A stretch of DNA of 64,000 bases. Origin: PALSA-607 sp963825425 (lineage in GTDB: Bacteria; Actinomycetota; Actinomycetes; Acidothermales; Acidothermaceae). Numbering within the stretch: position 1 is the first letter of the stretch; every line of letters begins with the position of its first letter. The notes beneath the pieces are model-generated. The model was not told the origin of the DNA. It searched no databases and worked only from the letters and a program-made list of their open reading frames with translations. Of this stretch, positions 8,768 through 18,237 are shown one piece after another. The stretch is from assembly GCA_963825425.1 (NCBI GenBank), contig CAWGTF010000017.1:62001-126000 (forward strand), given 5' to 3'. Position numbers and translations under genes: made by a program.

Positions 8768-8838
8768 CGGTTGGCCGCACTTCCATCGTGTGGAGTACGT
8801 CACGCCCAAGCTGCTAGCTCAGCTCGAATGGATCGCCT

Positions 8839-10058
8839 TCAGCTCAGCCGTTCGAAAATCATCGCCATGCCTTGGCCCCCGCCGACGCACATGGTCTCTA
8901 GCCCGATCGCTGCGTCGTGGAACTTCAGTGAGTTCAGCAAGGTGCCGGTGATGCGCGCGCCCGTCATGCCGAACGGGTGCCCGACGGCGATCCCTCCGCC
9001 GTTGATGTTGAGTTTGTCGAGGTCGATGCCAAGCTCTTGGTAGCTGGGGATCACCTGGGCCGCGAACGCTTCGTTGATCTCGACGAGGTCGACGTCGCGG
9101 ATGGTCATGCTCGGCCCGTCGAAGTGCCTGCTTGCTCGCTTCGACCGGGCCTAGCCCCATGATCTCCGGGGACAGTGCCGAGACGCCGGTCGACACGATC
9201 CGCGCCAGTGGCGTGATGCCGAGCTCGCGCGCCTTGACGTCGGACATCACGATCACCGCTGCCGCGCCGTCGTTCAACGCACAGCAGTTCCCGGCCGTCA
9301 CCGTGCCGTCTGGCCGGAACACCGGTTCGAGGGTCGCCAACTTCTCGAGCGTGGTGCCCGCTCGTGGTCCGTCGTCGTGGTCGATGGTAGTTCCGTCCGG
9401 GAGAGTCACCGGAGTGATTTCGCGCTGCCAAAAGCCTGCGGCTAAAGCCTTTTCGGCGAGATTCTGGGAACGACAGCCGAACTCGTCTTGCATCGCGCGA
9501 GAGATACCGCGCAGCTGCGCAACGTTCTCGGCCGTCTGGCCCATCGCGATGTAGATGTCAGGCACGTGGTGCTCGCTACGTGGGTCCTGCCAACTCGACG
9601 CGCCGCCCTCGGCTCTACTCGCAGTGCGGGCAACGGCACCTGCGAAGTACGGGTTGCGGGTGTCATGGTTGTCGGAGCTGCCATGCGACGAACCGGCTCA
9701 CGCATTCGACGCCGGCGCTGATGAACACGTCGCCCTCGCCGGCTTTGATCGCGTGAAAGGCCATCCGCGTCGTCTGTAGAGACGACGCGCAGTAGCGGGT
9801 GACGGTCGTCGCCGGCAGCCGATCAAATCCAAGGCGGACGGCGACAACTCGCCCCATGTTGAATCCCTGTTCGCCCCCGGGCAGTCCGCAGCCGAGCATC
9901 AGGTCGTCGATATCGCCAGGATCGAGTTGCGGGACCTTGTCGAGAGCCGCACGCACGATGGTCGCGGCGAGGTCGTCGGGCCGCAGCTGCGTCATCGAAC
10001 CCTTGTTGGCACGCCCGATCGGCGACCGCGCGGTCGCGACGATGACGGCCTCGGGCAT
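8839..10058 (-). CDS. acetyl-CoA acetyltransferase / 3-ketoacyl-CoA thiolase (frameshifted)
   Basis: Joined across two frame changes, this is a thiolase of about 405 residues that cleaves 3-ketoacyl-CoA or condenses acetyl-CoA. The nucleophile is C90 in TVTRYCASSLQ. The histidine motif GHPFGMTGAR and the second cysteine in CVGGGQGMAMIFE are present near the end, together with NEAFAAQ. The frame changes lie near 9683 (after SRFVA, continuing GSSDNHDTRNPYF) and near 9128 (after KQALRR, continuing MTIRDVDLVEINEAF). Both look like single extra bases. It converges on the diguanylate cyclase gene and is divergent from the cystathionine beta-synthase gene. No beta-oxidation partner is next to it, so the substrate is not predictable. 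Confidence 0.88.
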
Positions 10059-10165
10059 CGCGGTCTCCGCCTTGTCGCATCGTGGGTGGTGGTGCTGTCA
10101 ACGCAGCGTAGCCCGGTTGCGGACGGCGGCAGCTCATCGGCGTCCGATTGACTAGGCTCGAACCT

Positions 10166-11530
10166 GTGGATGTTCATGACAGCTTGATCGATCTCGTCGG
10201 CAACACCCCGCTGGTTCGGCTGTCGCGGGTCGCGGTGCCGGGCGGTGCCCAGTTGCTGGCGAAGCTGGAGCAGCTGAATCCGGGCGGCTCGGTGAAGGAC
10301 CGCATCGCGGTGCGGATGGTCGAGACTGCCGAGGCGTCGGGTGCGCTGAAGCCCGGTGGCACGATCGTCGAACCGACCTCCGGGAACACCGGAGTCGGCC
10401 TCGCGATCGTCGCGGCGCGCAAGGGCTACAAGTGCGTGTTCGTGATGCCCGACAAGATGAGCGCCGAAAAGATCAATGTTCTCAAGGGTTATGGCGCGAC
10501 GGTCGTGGTCTGCCCGACGGCGGTTGCGCCTGAGGATCCCGAGTCGTACTACTCGGTCTCAGACCGGCTGGTGCGCGAGATCGAGGGCGCCTGGAAGCCG
10601 GATCAGTACAGCAACCCCGACAACCCTCGATCGCACTACGAGACCACCGGGCCTGAGTTGTGGCGCCAGACCGACGGGCAGATCACCTGCTTCGTCGCTG
10701 GCATCGGCACCGGCGGCACGATCAGCGGGACCGGGCGCTACCTGAAGGAGGTGTCTGGCGGCGCGGTTCGCGTCGTCGGCGCCGACCCGGAGGGGTCCGT
10801 GTATTCCGGCGGGACCGGGCGGCCGTATCTCGTCGAGGGCGTCGGCGAGGATTTCTGGCCGACAACGTATGACCGCACGATCTGCGACGACATCATCGCC
10901 GTCTCTGACAAGGACTCGTTCCTGATGACGCGCCGGTTGGCGCGCGATGAGGGCATCCTCGTCGGCGGGTCGAGTGGCATGGCGGTGGTGGCCGCTGTTG
11001 CCGTCGCGGCCTCGCTGTCGCCGTCCGATGTCGTGGTGGTGCTGTTGCCCGACTCGGGGCGCGGGTACTTGTCGAAGATCTTCAACGACGAGTGGATGGC
11101 CGACTACGGGTTCCTGGCCGGTTCGAGCTCGACCACTGTCGCGGATGTGCTGAAGCGTAAGGGAAATCGGCTACCGGAGATGGTGCACCTGCATCCGACC
11201 GAGACCGTGCGCGAGGCGATCGATGTGTTGCGCGAGTACGGCGTCTCGCAGGTGCCGGTCGTGCGGGCGGAGCCGCCGGTGATGTCGGCCGAGGTCATCG
11301 GATCGGTTGTCGAACGCGATCTGCTCGACGCGTTGTTCTCCGGGCGCGCGGCGTTGTCAGATGCTCTGGAGAAGCACATCTCTGCGCCGCTGCCGATGAT
11401 CGGTGGTGGCGAGCCGGTGGCCGCGGCGATGACTGCTCTTGAAACGGCGGACGCCGCGGTCGTGCTGATCGATGGGAAGCCGGCCGGAATCCTCACTCGC
11501 CAAGACCTACTCGGTTTTCTCGCGCATTGA
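10166..11530 (+). CDS. cbs: cystathionine beta-synthase
   Basis: This 454-residue PLP enzyme joins serine (or an activated serine) and homocysteine to make cystathionine. The PLP lysine is K44 in PGGSVKDRI, the phosphate/substrate loop is TSGNTGVGLA, and the glycine-rich phosphate-binding loop is GIGTGGTISGTGRY. The C-terminal third holds two CBS repeats (about 335-395 and 400-454: VREAIDVLREYGVSQVPVV; VAAAMTALETADAAVVLI), a regulatory module that binds adenosyl ligands in family members. GTG at 10166 is chosen because VDVHDSLIDLVGNTPLV starts there; TTG at 10148 is possible. With metB at 19 kb this suggests a transsulfuration route, although the two genes are not adjacent. Confidence 0.92.
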   Translation: MDVHDSLIDLVGNTPLVRLSRVAVPGGAQLLAKLEQLNPGGSVKDRIAVRMVETAEASGALKPGGTIVEPTSGNTGVGLAIVAARKGYKCVFVMPDKMSAEKINVLKGYGATVVVCPTAVAPEDPESYYSVSDRLVREIEGAWKPDQYSNPDNPRSHYETTGPELWRQTDGQITCFVAGIGTGGTISGTGRYLKEVSGGAVRVVGADPEGSVYSGGTGRPYLVEGVGEDFWPTTYDRTICDDIIAVSDKDSFLMTRRLARDEGILVGGSSGMAVVAAVAVAASLSPSDVVVVLLPDSGRGYLSKIFNDEWMADYGFLAGSSSTTVADVLKRKGNRLPEMVHLHPTETVREAIDVLREYGVSQVPVVRAEPPVMSAEVIGSVVERDLLDALFSGRAALSDALEKHISAPLPMIGGGEPVAAAMTALETADAAVVLIDGKPAGILTRQDLLGFLAH

Positions 11531-11570
11531 TCTCGGTCGTACTTGGTTCGCTCGCGCGTCTCGCTCCGCT

Positions 11571-12452
11571 TCAGTGCGGGCCGATCATGCTCTTGAGCAG
11601 GTCCAGTGCTCGCTCGGGAGTGGCACCGTGTCCCTCGTCGTCGTTCACGACCACCCTCGCGGACGGGACGTGCGCCGCAAGCCACTCGCCGTGCGCGGCC
11701 GGCACGAGGACATCCTGGGCTCCGTAGTGCACTTCTGCTGGGATCGCGATCTCGGATACGTCGAAGCCCCATGGTTGGGTGAACGCGAGGTCGTCGTCGA
11801 CCCACCCCCACGGACCGTTCACGACGCATTCCGGTATCGCCTCACGCATCACCTGCATCACGAGCGGGTGGGCGAATACGGCGCGATCAGCGTCGGGCAG
11901 ATCCCAGTCCGCACCGAGCACGTTGGCCGCATCAGTGGTGACTCGCGCGACCATCGCCGCTGCTTCCTTCGAGAGCTCGCGGTACAGGGTTTCTTCGCCC
12001 TTGAGTGCCCAGCCGAATTCTTTGACGTTCTCCGGGTCCATGCCGGCGAACCAGTCGAAGCCCGCCGTGTTGTAGGGCACGATGCCGACCACGCAGCGCA
12101 CGAACGTCACCCGTTCGGGCAACCTTGCCGCGACGGCAAGAGCGTGCGGACCACCACCGGACCCGCCGACGACCACGAAGTGGTCGATTCCTTCCGCGTC
12201 GGCTATCGCCTGTACGTCGGGCACACAGTCGACCACCCGTCGTCCCGGATTGCGCTGCGATCTGCCGTAGCCGGGGCGGTCATAGGTGATCACGCGGGCG
12301 CCGATATTCACCAGCTCTGCTTCGTCCGGATATCGATTGAGACGACAGCCCGGAGTGCCGTGCAGGCTGAAGATCGGTGCGCCAGCTGGGTCACCCCACT
12401 GCGCATAGCAGAGCTGGCGGCCGTCCTTGGTCCGCAGCGTTGTCGTCGTCAC
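11571..12452 (-). CDS. alpha/beta hydrolase
   Basis: This is a 293-residue alpha/beta-fold hydrolase. The oxyanion-hole motif HGTPG is near residue 31. The nucleophile elbow is GGSGGGPHA with S98. The acid is probably in GAQDVLVP, and the catalytic histidine is in DEGHGATPE near the end. The start GTG at 12452 overlaps the stop of the upstream Ddn-like gene by four bases (GTGA), so the two are translated together. No signal peptide is present. The substrate is unknown. The partner being a deazaflavin-dependent enzyme suggests joint action on a small lipophilic compound, which is inference. Confidence 0.87.
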   Translation of the reverse strand: MTTTTLRTKDGRQLCYAQWGDPAGAPIFSLHGTPGCRLNRYPDEAELVNIGARVITYDRPGYGRSQRNPGRRVVDCVPDVQAIADAEGIDHFVVVGGSGGGPHALAVAARLPERVTFVRCVVGIVPYNTAGFDWFAGMDPENVKEFGWALKGEETLYRELSKEAAAMVARVTTDAANVLGADWDLPDADRAVFAHPLVMQVMREAIPECVVNGPWGWVDDDLAFTQPWGFDVSEIAIPAEVHYGAQDVLVPAAHGEWLAAHVPSARVVVNDDEGHGATPERALDLLKSMIGPH

Positions 12453-12907
12453 TGGGTCTCGTTCATGACGGCGGGTTCGAGCACGAAGACCGGAATGACG
12501 CGCTCGGTCTTGTGCTGGTAATCGGCGTAGGGCGGGTACGCGGCGACCGCCCGGTCCCACCACTGGGCGCGCTCGTCGCCGGTGAGCTCGCGGGCAATCA
12601 TGTCCTGCTTGTGGGCGCCGTCCTGGAGTTCGACGAGTGGGTTCGCGCGGACGTTGTAGTACCAGCGCGGGTGCTTCGGTGCGCCGCCACGGGATGCGAC
12701 GAGCGCGTAGCGGCCGTCATGCTCGACGCGCATCACCGGCGTCTTGTGCAGCTTCCCGCTGACCGCGCCGCGGTTGGTGACGATCACGATCGGCAGGCCG
12801 GTGTCGCGAAACGTGTTGCCCTGAGCGCCGTCCGTCGCCTCGTACAGCTCGACCTGGTCTTGCACCCATTGCTCGGTGTTAGGTACGTACTCGCCCTGTA
12901 GTGGCAT
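12449..12907 (-). CDS. F420-dependent nitroreductase-family (Ddn-like) oxidoreductase
   Basis: This 152-residue single-domain split-beta-barrel protein matches the deazaflavin (F420)-dependent nitroreductase family. It shows GLPIVIVTNRGAVSGKLHKTPVMRV, broken here as LHKTPVMRVEHDGRYALVA, then GGAPKHPRWYYNVRANP and the C-terminal TERVIPVFVLEP. These proteins use reduced F420 to reduce quinones, enones or nitro compounds at the membrane face. It implies F420 biosynthesis elsewhere in the genome. The stop overlaps the following hydrolase start by four bases. Length and start are normal. Confidence 0.9.
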   Translation of the reverse strand: MPLQGEYVPNTEQWVQDQVELYEATDGAQGNTFRDTGLPIVIVTNRGAVSGKLHKTPVMRVEHDGRYALVASRGGAPKHPRWYYNVRANPLVELQDGAHKQDMIARELTGDERAQWWDRAVAAYPPYADYQHKTERVIPVFVLEPAVMNETQ

Positions 12908-12928
12908 GCGCTCCAGTCAACACTGCAG

Positions 12929-13021
12929 CTAGTAGCCGCCGCCACTCTTACAGCCGGCGATTGTGAGCGCGGCGCCGATCGCGGCGAGAACCCAGCCGGC
13001 CCGAACTACGTGACGCGTCAT
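12929..13021 (-). CDS. very small lipoprotein (30 aa)
   Basis: A 30-codon frame starts at ATG 13021, six bases after a perfect GGAGG. It encodes MTRHVVRAG, a hydrophobic stretch WVLAAIGAALTI, the lipobox IAGC and a tail KSGGGY. This is a complete lipoprotein signal with almost no mature part, comparable in size to entericidin-like peptides. It lies 21 bp after the Ddn-like gene start on the same strand, upstream of that operon. The strong ribosome site and lipobox together make coding likely, but the role is unknown. Confidence 0.65.
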   Translation of the reverse strand: MTRHVVRAGWVLAAIGAALTIAGCKSGGGY

Positions 13022-13139
13022 GAGTGCCTCCATGCGGGGTTGCCCGTGAGGCACGGGCTTTTGAGACCACGTATTCGTGAAGACGGCGGCCGCGGACCGT
13101 CGGTTCAGTGTGGGCTGCCCGGGTTGTGGCGTTCGCGGT

Positions 13140-13545
13140 GCGCGACGGCTTTGGATGTGGCGCGTACTCGTGCGCCGCGCGCGTGCGCACCCGCGCCCGC
13201 GCGCACCGCGCCCGCTGCGTGCGCGCACCCGTGTGCGCCTGTGTGCACGCATTTACGCGCCTGCGCGTCTGCGCCCGCGCCGTGTATGAGAGCGCTCGTG
13301 CGCCTACGCGCTCGTGCGCCTGCGCACCTGCGCGTGCCTGCGCACGAGCCCCGCGCACGCGTACCTGGCGAGCCGCGCACGCGCCACGCGCACGCGTACG
13401 TGGGAGCCCGCGCACACGCCACTTGCCCGACGCGGGCAGCGCGTCACGCGCGTCTGCGTTGCGTGTACGTGCGCGTGCACCGCGCTGTGCGTGTGCATGC
13501 AGCTGCGTCACGCGCGTCTGCGTTGCGTGTGCGGGTCGTGTAGGG
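13140..13545. repeat. alternating purine-pyrimidine (CG/CA/TG) tract with tandem duplications
   Basis: About 400 bp consist largely of GCGC, GTGC, CGCA and TGCG steps, giving long runs of alternating purines and pyrimidines. Two 35-base copies are directly adjacent (13353-13387 and 13388-13422, 29 of 35 identical), and a 14-base copy (GCGCTCGTGCGCCT) occurs at 13292 and 13308. All frames give Arg/Ala/Cys/His-rich nonsense, on both strands. I read this as non-coding. Such sequence is the best known substrate for left-handed Z-DNA. It fills most of the 620 bp between the small lipoprotein gene and the DUF222/HNH gene. Confidence 0.8.
13441..13530 (+). repeat. 26-base direct repeat pair
   Basis: The 26 bases at 13441-13466, beginning GCGTCACGCGCGTCTGCG, recur exactly at 13505-13530. 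The copies are 64 bases apart, start to start, and close the alternating purine-pyrimidine tract just before the DUF222 gene. Confidence 0.85.
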
Positions 13546-13642
13546 CCGGTGCTGCGCTCGCGTTTCCACAGGTGATTTTCCTTATCCACCAACGGTTCTT
13601 CGCACCACGTTCGTGTCGGTGGTGCTCGGTAGGTTTCCTGGT

Positions 13643-14925
13643 ATGAGTTCGTTGCTGGTCGATCAGGTGTATCCCGCGGCCCAGGCTGTCGCGGCGATGA
13701 ACGCGGCGCTGGATGATTTCGCGGACGCGTCGTTGTGGTCGATGTCGATCCATGACGTGGCAGCGTTGGTGATCGCCGTGGAGAAACTCGCCAACCGCGT
13801 CGACTCGGTGAAGGTCACGGTGATCGCGCAAGCCGAGAAATCGCTGGTCCGCACCCTGGGCGGCGCGAAAACCACCCACGGCTGGTTGAACACCGCCGCT
13901 GACGTGCCCAAATGGCAAGGCCACGCCCGGCTGCAACTGGCCCATGCCCTGGAGTCCCGGCCGGTCACCGCAGCAGCGTTCGGTGCGGGGGAGATCACCA
14001 TGGACGCCGCTGCCGCGGTGTGCACCGCGATCCAGGCCCTACCGTCCTCGGTGCCGGCGGCGATGAGTACCGAGGTGGAGGACCTGCTGCTGGCGACCGC
14101 CCGCCAGGAAGGCAGCCGGCAGGTGACCCGGCGGGCGATGGAAATCACCTACCGGTTCGCCCCCGAGGTGCTCGAAGAACAAGAAGCCGCTGCCCGGGCT
14201 GCCCGGCACCTGACGTTGACCACCCGCCCCGATGGCAGCGTCGCGCTGCACGGCCAACTCGACAAAGAAGCCGGTGCGCTCGCGGTGGCGGTGCTCGGCC
14301 CACTCGCCGCGCCCGCCCCGGCCACCGACGGCATCCCCGACCTACGCGACAACCCCAGCCCGCTACGCCGACGCATTCATCCAGCTGTGCCAGATCGCCA
14401 CCCCCGACCTGCCCCAAGTGCGCGGGGAACGACCCAACGTGTCGGTCACCATGAGCCTGGAAAGCCTCGAGCAGAAAGTTGCCGGCTGCGCGCCGGCGAT
14501 GCTCGACACCGGCATCCCGCTGTCTATCGAAGCCGTCCGCCGCGCTGCTATGCGACGCGAACGTGATCCCGATCGTGCTCGGCAGCCACGGCGAACCCCT
14601 CGACATCGGCCGCGCCACCCGCACCATCCCCACCGGCATCCGCCGCGCACTCGTGGCCCGCGACCAAGGCTGCGCGTTCCCCGGCTGCGACCGGCCCCCG
14701 TCCTGGTGCGACGCCCACCACTGCCAACACTGGTCAGACGGCGGCGAAACCGCGATCTGCAACCTGTGCCTGCTGTGCAGCCATCACCACGACGTCGTGC
14801 ACCACGACGGCTGGCAAATCAAAATGATCAACGCCATGCCATGGTTCATCCCACCCCCATGGATAGACCCCGACCAAACACCACAACAACACAGCCGACA
14901 CAAGATCCGCCAACTCCGCACGTGA
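13643..14925 (+). CDS. DUF222 / HNH endonuclease-domain protein (13E12 type), frameshifted
   Basis: The N-terminal two thirds is a helical DUF222 domain (AVEKLANRVDSVKVTVIAQA, LGGAKTTHGWLN). The C-terminal part is an HNH nuclease-like zinc module (GCAFPGCDRPPSWCDAHHCQHW, here abbreviated, then CNLCLLCSHHHDVVHH) with four paired cysteines and the histidines of the fold. Frame changes near 14365 and 14550, each like one extra base, join the parts. The family is multi-copy in actinobacteria and often linked to mobile or repetitive DNA; its biological role is not established. ATG at 13643 follows the Z-DNA-like tract by about 100 bp. It converges on the histidine kinase gene. Confidence 0.85.
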
Positions 14926-14953
14926 CGATCGGTTCGCCCATCGCGGCGCGGTG

Positions 14954-16660
14954 TCACATTTCGGCGAGTGGCAGCCGGATGCGGAAGCGCGAACCGACGC
15001 CCAACTCCGACTCAACTTCGGCAGTGCCACCGTGAGCCGCGGTCAGCGCGGCGACGATCGACAGTCCGAGACCGCTACCGCCGTTCGCGCGGGTACGGGA
15101 CTCCTCAACGCGATAGAAGCGTTCGAAGATTCGCTCCGCATCTTTCGGACTGAGTCCGGGTCCGGAGTCGGCGACCTCGAGCACCGCGAACCGCTCGGTG
15201 GCGCTGTCATCGATGCTCAAGCCCACCGTGATCGCGGAGGATTCCGGCGTGTGCGTCAGCGCGTTAGTGACGAGGTTGCCGACCACCTGACGCAGCCGCG
15301 CATCGTCGCCGATAACGAGTACCGGTTCGTGCGTCGAAAGCTGCAGCTGGACATCGCGACTCGGCGCCACCGCCTGCGCATCGTGCACCGCGTCAGAAGC
15401 GATCGTCGCGAGGTCGACGATCTCGTGCTCGAGCGGCCGCTGCTGGTCGAGGCGAGCGAGCAACAGCAGGTCATCGACGAGCAGCCCCATGCGAGTCGAC
15501 TCGCCTTCGATCCGCGTCATGACCCGGTCGACGTCCGATTCTTCCGGGACGGCGCCCATGCGGTACAGCTCTGCGAATCCGCGGATGGATGTCAACGGCG
15601 TTCGCAACTCGTGGCTTGCGTCGGTAATGAAGCGGCGCATGCGGTGCTCCGACGTCCGCGCTTCGTGTTCCGATGCCTCACGCGCCCGAAACGCCGATTC
15701 GATTTGACTCAGCATGCCGTTCAGCGCGCCTGCGAGTCGGCCAACTTCGGTGCGCGGATCGCTTTGCGGAACGCGTCGGGTCAGGTCACCCGCTGCGATG
15801 GCGGCGGCCGTGTGTTCGACGTCGACGAGCGGGCGCAGGCTGTGCCGAACGGCGATGTAGCTCAGGCCGGCCAAAACGATCACCACTCCGGCACCGATGA
15901 TGACGTCGAGGAGGATCAGCTGATTCAGTGTGCTGTCGACGCCCGTCAGTGGTGTCGCGACGGCGATACTGCCGGTGCCGCTCGGCATGACCGACACCAC
16001 GACCCGCCAGCGTTCGCTGCCTTTGCTCGACGGCACCGTGAACGGCTTGCCATGGAGCGCGTTGACGGCGGCTAGGGAAAGTGACGGAATAGCCGGCCCG
16101 CAATCGCCCTGATTCAAAGGCTCGCTGCTCCGCGAGATCTGGGTGCCGGCCGCGTTGCTGAACTGAACCAAGTAGTCGCTTGGCAACGGAACTAGCGTCC
16201 GGCGCGTCGTGGCGGTCGGATCACTAGAGCTCGCCGTGCCGCATTTCGCGGCGGGTGTCGCAGAGCCGGCACCCGAAGGCGGTGCCGCGGCACTGGGTGA
16301 CGCGGCACCAGGTGCAGCTCCGCTTGGCGTCGCGCCACTTGGAGCTGCGGCGTTTGGAGGGGCGTCGTCCGTTGTGGTGCCCGTGGTCTCAGACGTCGGT
16401 GGGCCGCCAGGGCCAGCACCCGGGCCGTGCAAGCCACGGAAGCCGCGGGCGAAGTCGGAGGAGGTGATCTCATGGCTGGCACTGGTGAGTTGGCTATCGA
16501 CGCGGTTCATCAAGGAGTGCCGCAGCAAGTTCGTGGCTGCGAATCCGGTGGAGATCAGCGCACCCGTGACTAACACGCAGGTGAGCAGCACTAGCCGGAT
16601 CCGCAGCGGCACCCGCCGCGCGCGCGTCCGGAGGGAGCGCCACCAGCGGCTCACGATCAC
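14954..16660 (-). CDS. sensor histidine kinase
   Basis: This 568-residue membrane kinase has a first transmembrane helix near 20-45 and an extracytoplasmic sensor of about 200 residues with a Pro/Ala/Ser/Gly-rich low-complexity stretch (about 85-140). A second helix (LILLDVIIGAGVVIVLAGLSY) is followed by HAMP, the H-box DASHELRTPL near residue 350, and the N, G1 and G2 boxes (NLVTNALTHTP, VADSGPGL, GGSGLGLSIV). Two cysteines (KCGT and GDCGPA) in the sensor could form a disulfide. It is the last gene of a pair with the response regulator, 19 bp upstream. The layout resembles the mycobacterial TcrXY/TrcRS-type systems. The signal is unknown. Confidence 0.93.
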   Translation of the reverse strand: MIVSRWWRSLRTRARRVPLRIRLVLLTCVLVTGALISTGFAATNLLRHSLMNRVDSQLTSASHEITSSDFARGFRGLHGPGAGPGGPPTSETTGTTTDDAPPNAAAPSGATPSGAAPGAASPSAAAPPSGAGSATPAAKCGTASSSDPTATTRRTLVPLPSDYLVQFSNAAGTQISRSSEPLNQGDCGPAIPSLSLAAVNALHGKPFTVPSSKGSERWRVVVSVMPSGTGSIAVATPLTGVDSTLNQLILLDVIIGAGVVIVLAGLSYIAVRHSLRPLVDVEHTAAAIAAGDLTRRVPQSDPRTEVGRLAGALNGMLSQIESAFRAREASEHEARTSEHRMRRFITDASHELRTPLTSIRGFAELYRMGAVPEESDVDRVMTRIEGESTRMGLLVDDLLLLARLDQQRPLEHEIVDLATIASDAVHDAQAVAPSRDVQLQLSTHEPVLVIGDDARLRQVVGNLVTNALTHTPESSAITVGLSIDDSATERFAVLEVADSGPGLSPKDAERIFERFYRVEESRTRANGGSGLGLSIVAALTAAHGGTAEVESELGVGSRFRIRLPLAEM

Positions 16661-16679
16661 GGCACCCGCGCTACGTCAC

Positions 16680-17414
<735 letters not shown>

Positions 17415-17560
17415 GTCGAGTCCAATCGGTCGGCTGTCGCATCCGCGGCAAACCGGGCCCGCGGCAAAACGACGGTAGAAGAGCATCGTTACGCTGAAGT
17501 CTGGGAGTTTGCTGAACGTTGGCCAAGTGCCCGCTGCGACTCTATGGGTTCGATACTGCT

Positions 17561-17626
17561 GTGATGTCCAGTCAGGTTGCGCGTGGTGTCTAGTCAGGTG
17601 GAGCGTGATGGCTAGCCAGGTTGAGG
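17561..17626 (+). repeat. three tandem 22-base repeats covering the start of the acetyltransferase gene
   Basis: Units at 17561-17582, 17583-17604 and 17605-17626 are imperfect copies, beginning GTGATGTCCAGTCAGGTT, GTGGTGTCTAGTCAGGTG and GTGATGGCTAGCCAGGTT. Each carries a GTG/ATG start-like codon pair followed by Ser-Gln-Val codons. Because 22 is not a multiple of three, only the last copy is in frame with the gene. Confidence 0.9.
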
Positions 17627-18225
17627 CTGGCGGCCCGGGATCGCAGGACCGACCCACGGTGGTCCTGCGGCCGATGACTCGCGGCGATTTCCCCCTGCTG
17701 GCAGTCTGGCTGCGCACGCCGCACGTCGAGGCCTGGTTCCCGTGGGAGCACGGCGAGGCCTCGCCAACCGAGGCGGTCGAGGCCGAATACGGCCCCTGCA
17801 TCGACGGCGTCGATCCCACCGAACTCTTCGTGGTCGAGACCGACGGTCGGCCGGTGGGTTTCATGCAGCGCTACCGAATCAGCGACAACCCAACATGGGC
17901 CGCCGCGCTAGCAGTAATCGGCGATACGAGTGCTGCCGTCGGGTTCGATTACGCGATTGGAGCGGTCGATGCCACCCGACGCGGCGTCGGAACCGCGGCG
18001 ATCCGCCGATTCCTCGCCGACACGCTGCGCCGTTACCCCGACGTCGACAGCGTCATTGTGGCGATGCAGCAGGCGAACCGGCCGTCGTGGCGCACTCTGG
18101 AGCGGGTCGGCTTCGAACGCCGCTGGGCCGGCTTGCTTGGCTCGCCAGATCCAAGTGATGCGGGTCCGTCGTACATCTATGTGATCCGTCGCGCAGCCGC
18201 GAGCGATCAGGCCGCCGCTAGGTAA
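17608..18225 (+). CDS. GNAT acetyltransferase, aminoglycoside 6'-N-acetyltransferase-like
   Basis: This 205-residue protein has the pattern of the AAC(6')/siderophore-type GNAT branch. It opens with VVLRPMTRGDFPLLAVWLRTPHVEAW, broken here as VVLRPMTRGDFPLL and RTPHVEAWF, then WEHGEASPTEAVEAEY, GFMQRYRISDNP, and the acetyl-CoA loop RRGVGTAAIRRF, followed by NRPSWRTLERVGFE. It would acetylate a primary amine. Resemblance to AAC(6') does not prove drug resistance; many chromosomal members have other substrates. The start is ATG 17608 or GTG 17605, both inside the third 22-base repeat. It is divergent from the two-component system. Confidence 0.85.
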   Translation: MASQVEAGGPGSQDRPTVVLRPMTRGDFPLLAVWLRTPHVEAWFPWEHGEASPTEAVEAEYGPCIDGVDPTELFVVETDGRPVGFMQRYRISDNPTWAAALAVIGDTSAAVGFDYAIGAVDATRRGVGTAAIRRFLADTLRRYPDVDSVIVAMQQANRPSWRTLERVGFERRWAGLLGSPDPSDAGPSYIYVIRRAAASDQAAAR

Positions 18226-18237
18226 TGAGCCTGGGAC

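Noticed and set aside
13108..13646. Overlapping long reading frames on both strands in the purine-pyrimidine tract
   Set aside because: They are Arg/Ala/Cys/His-rich products of low-complexity DNA, without start signals or family resemblance; open frames are expected by chance in such sequence.
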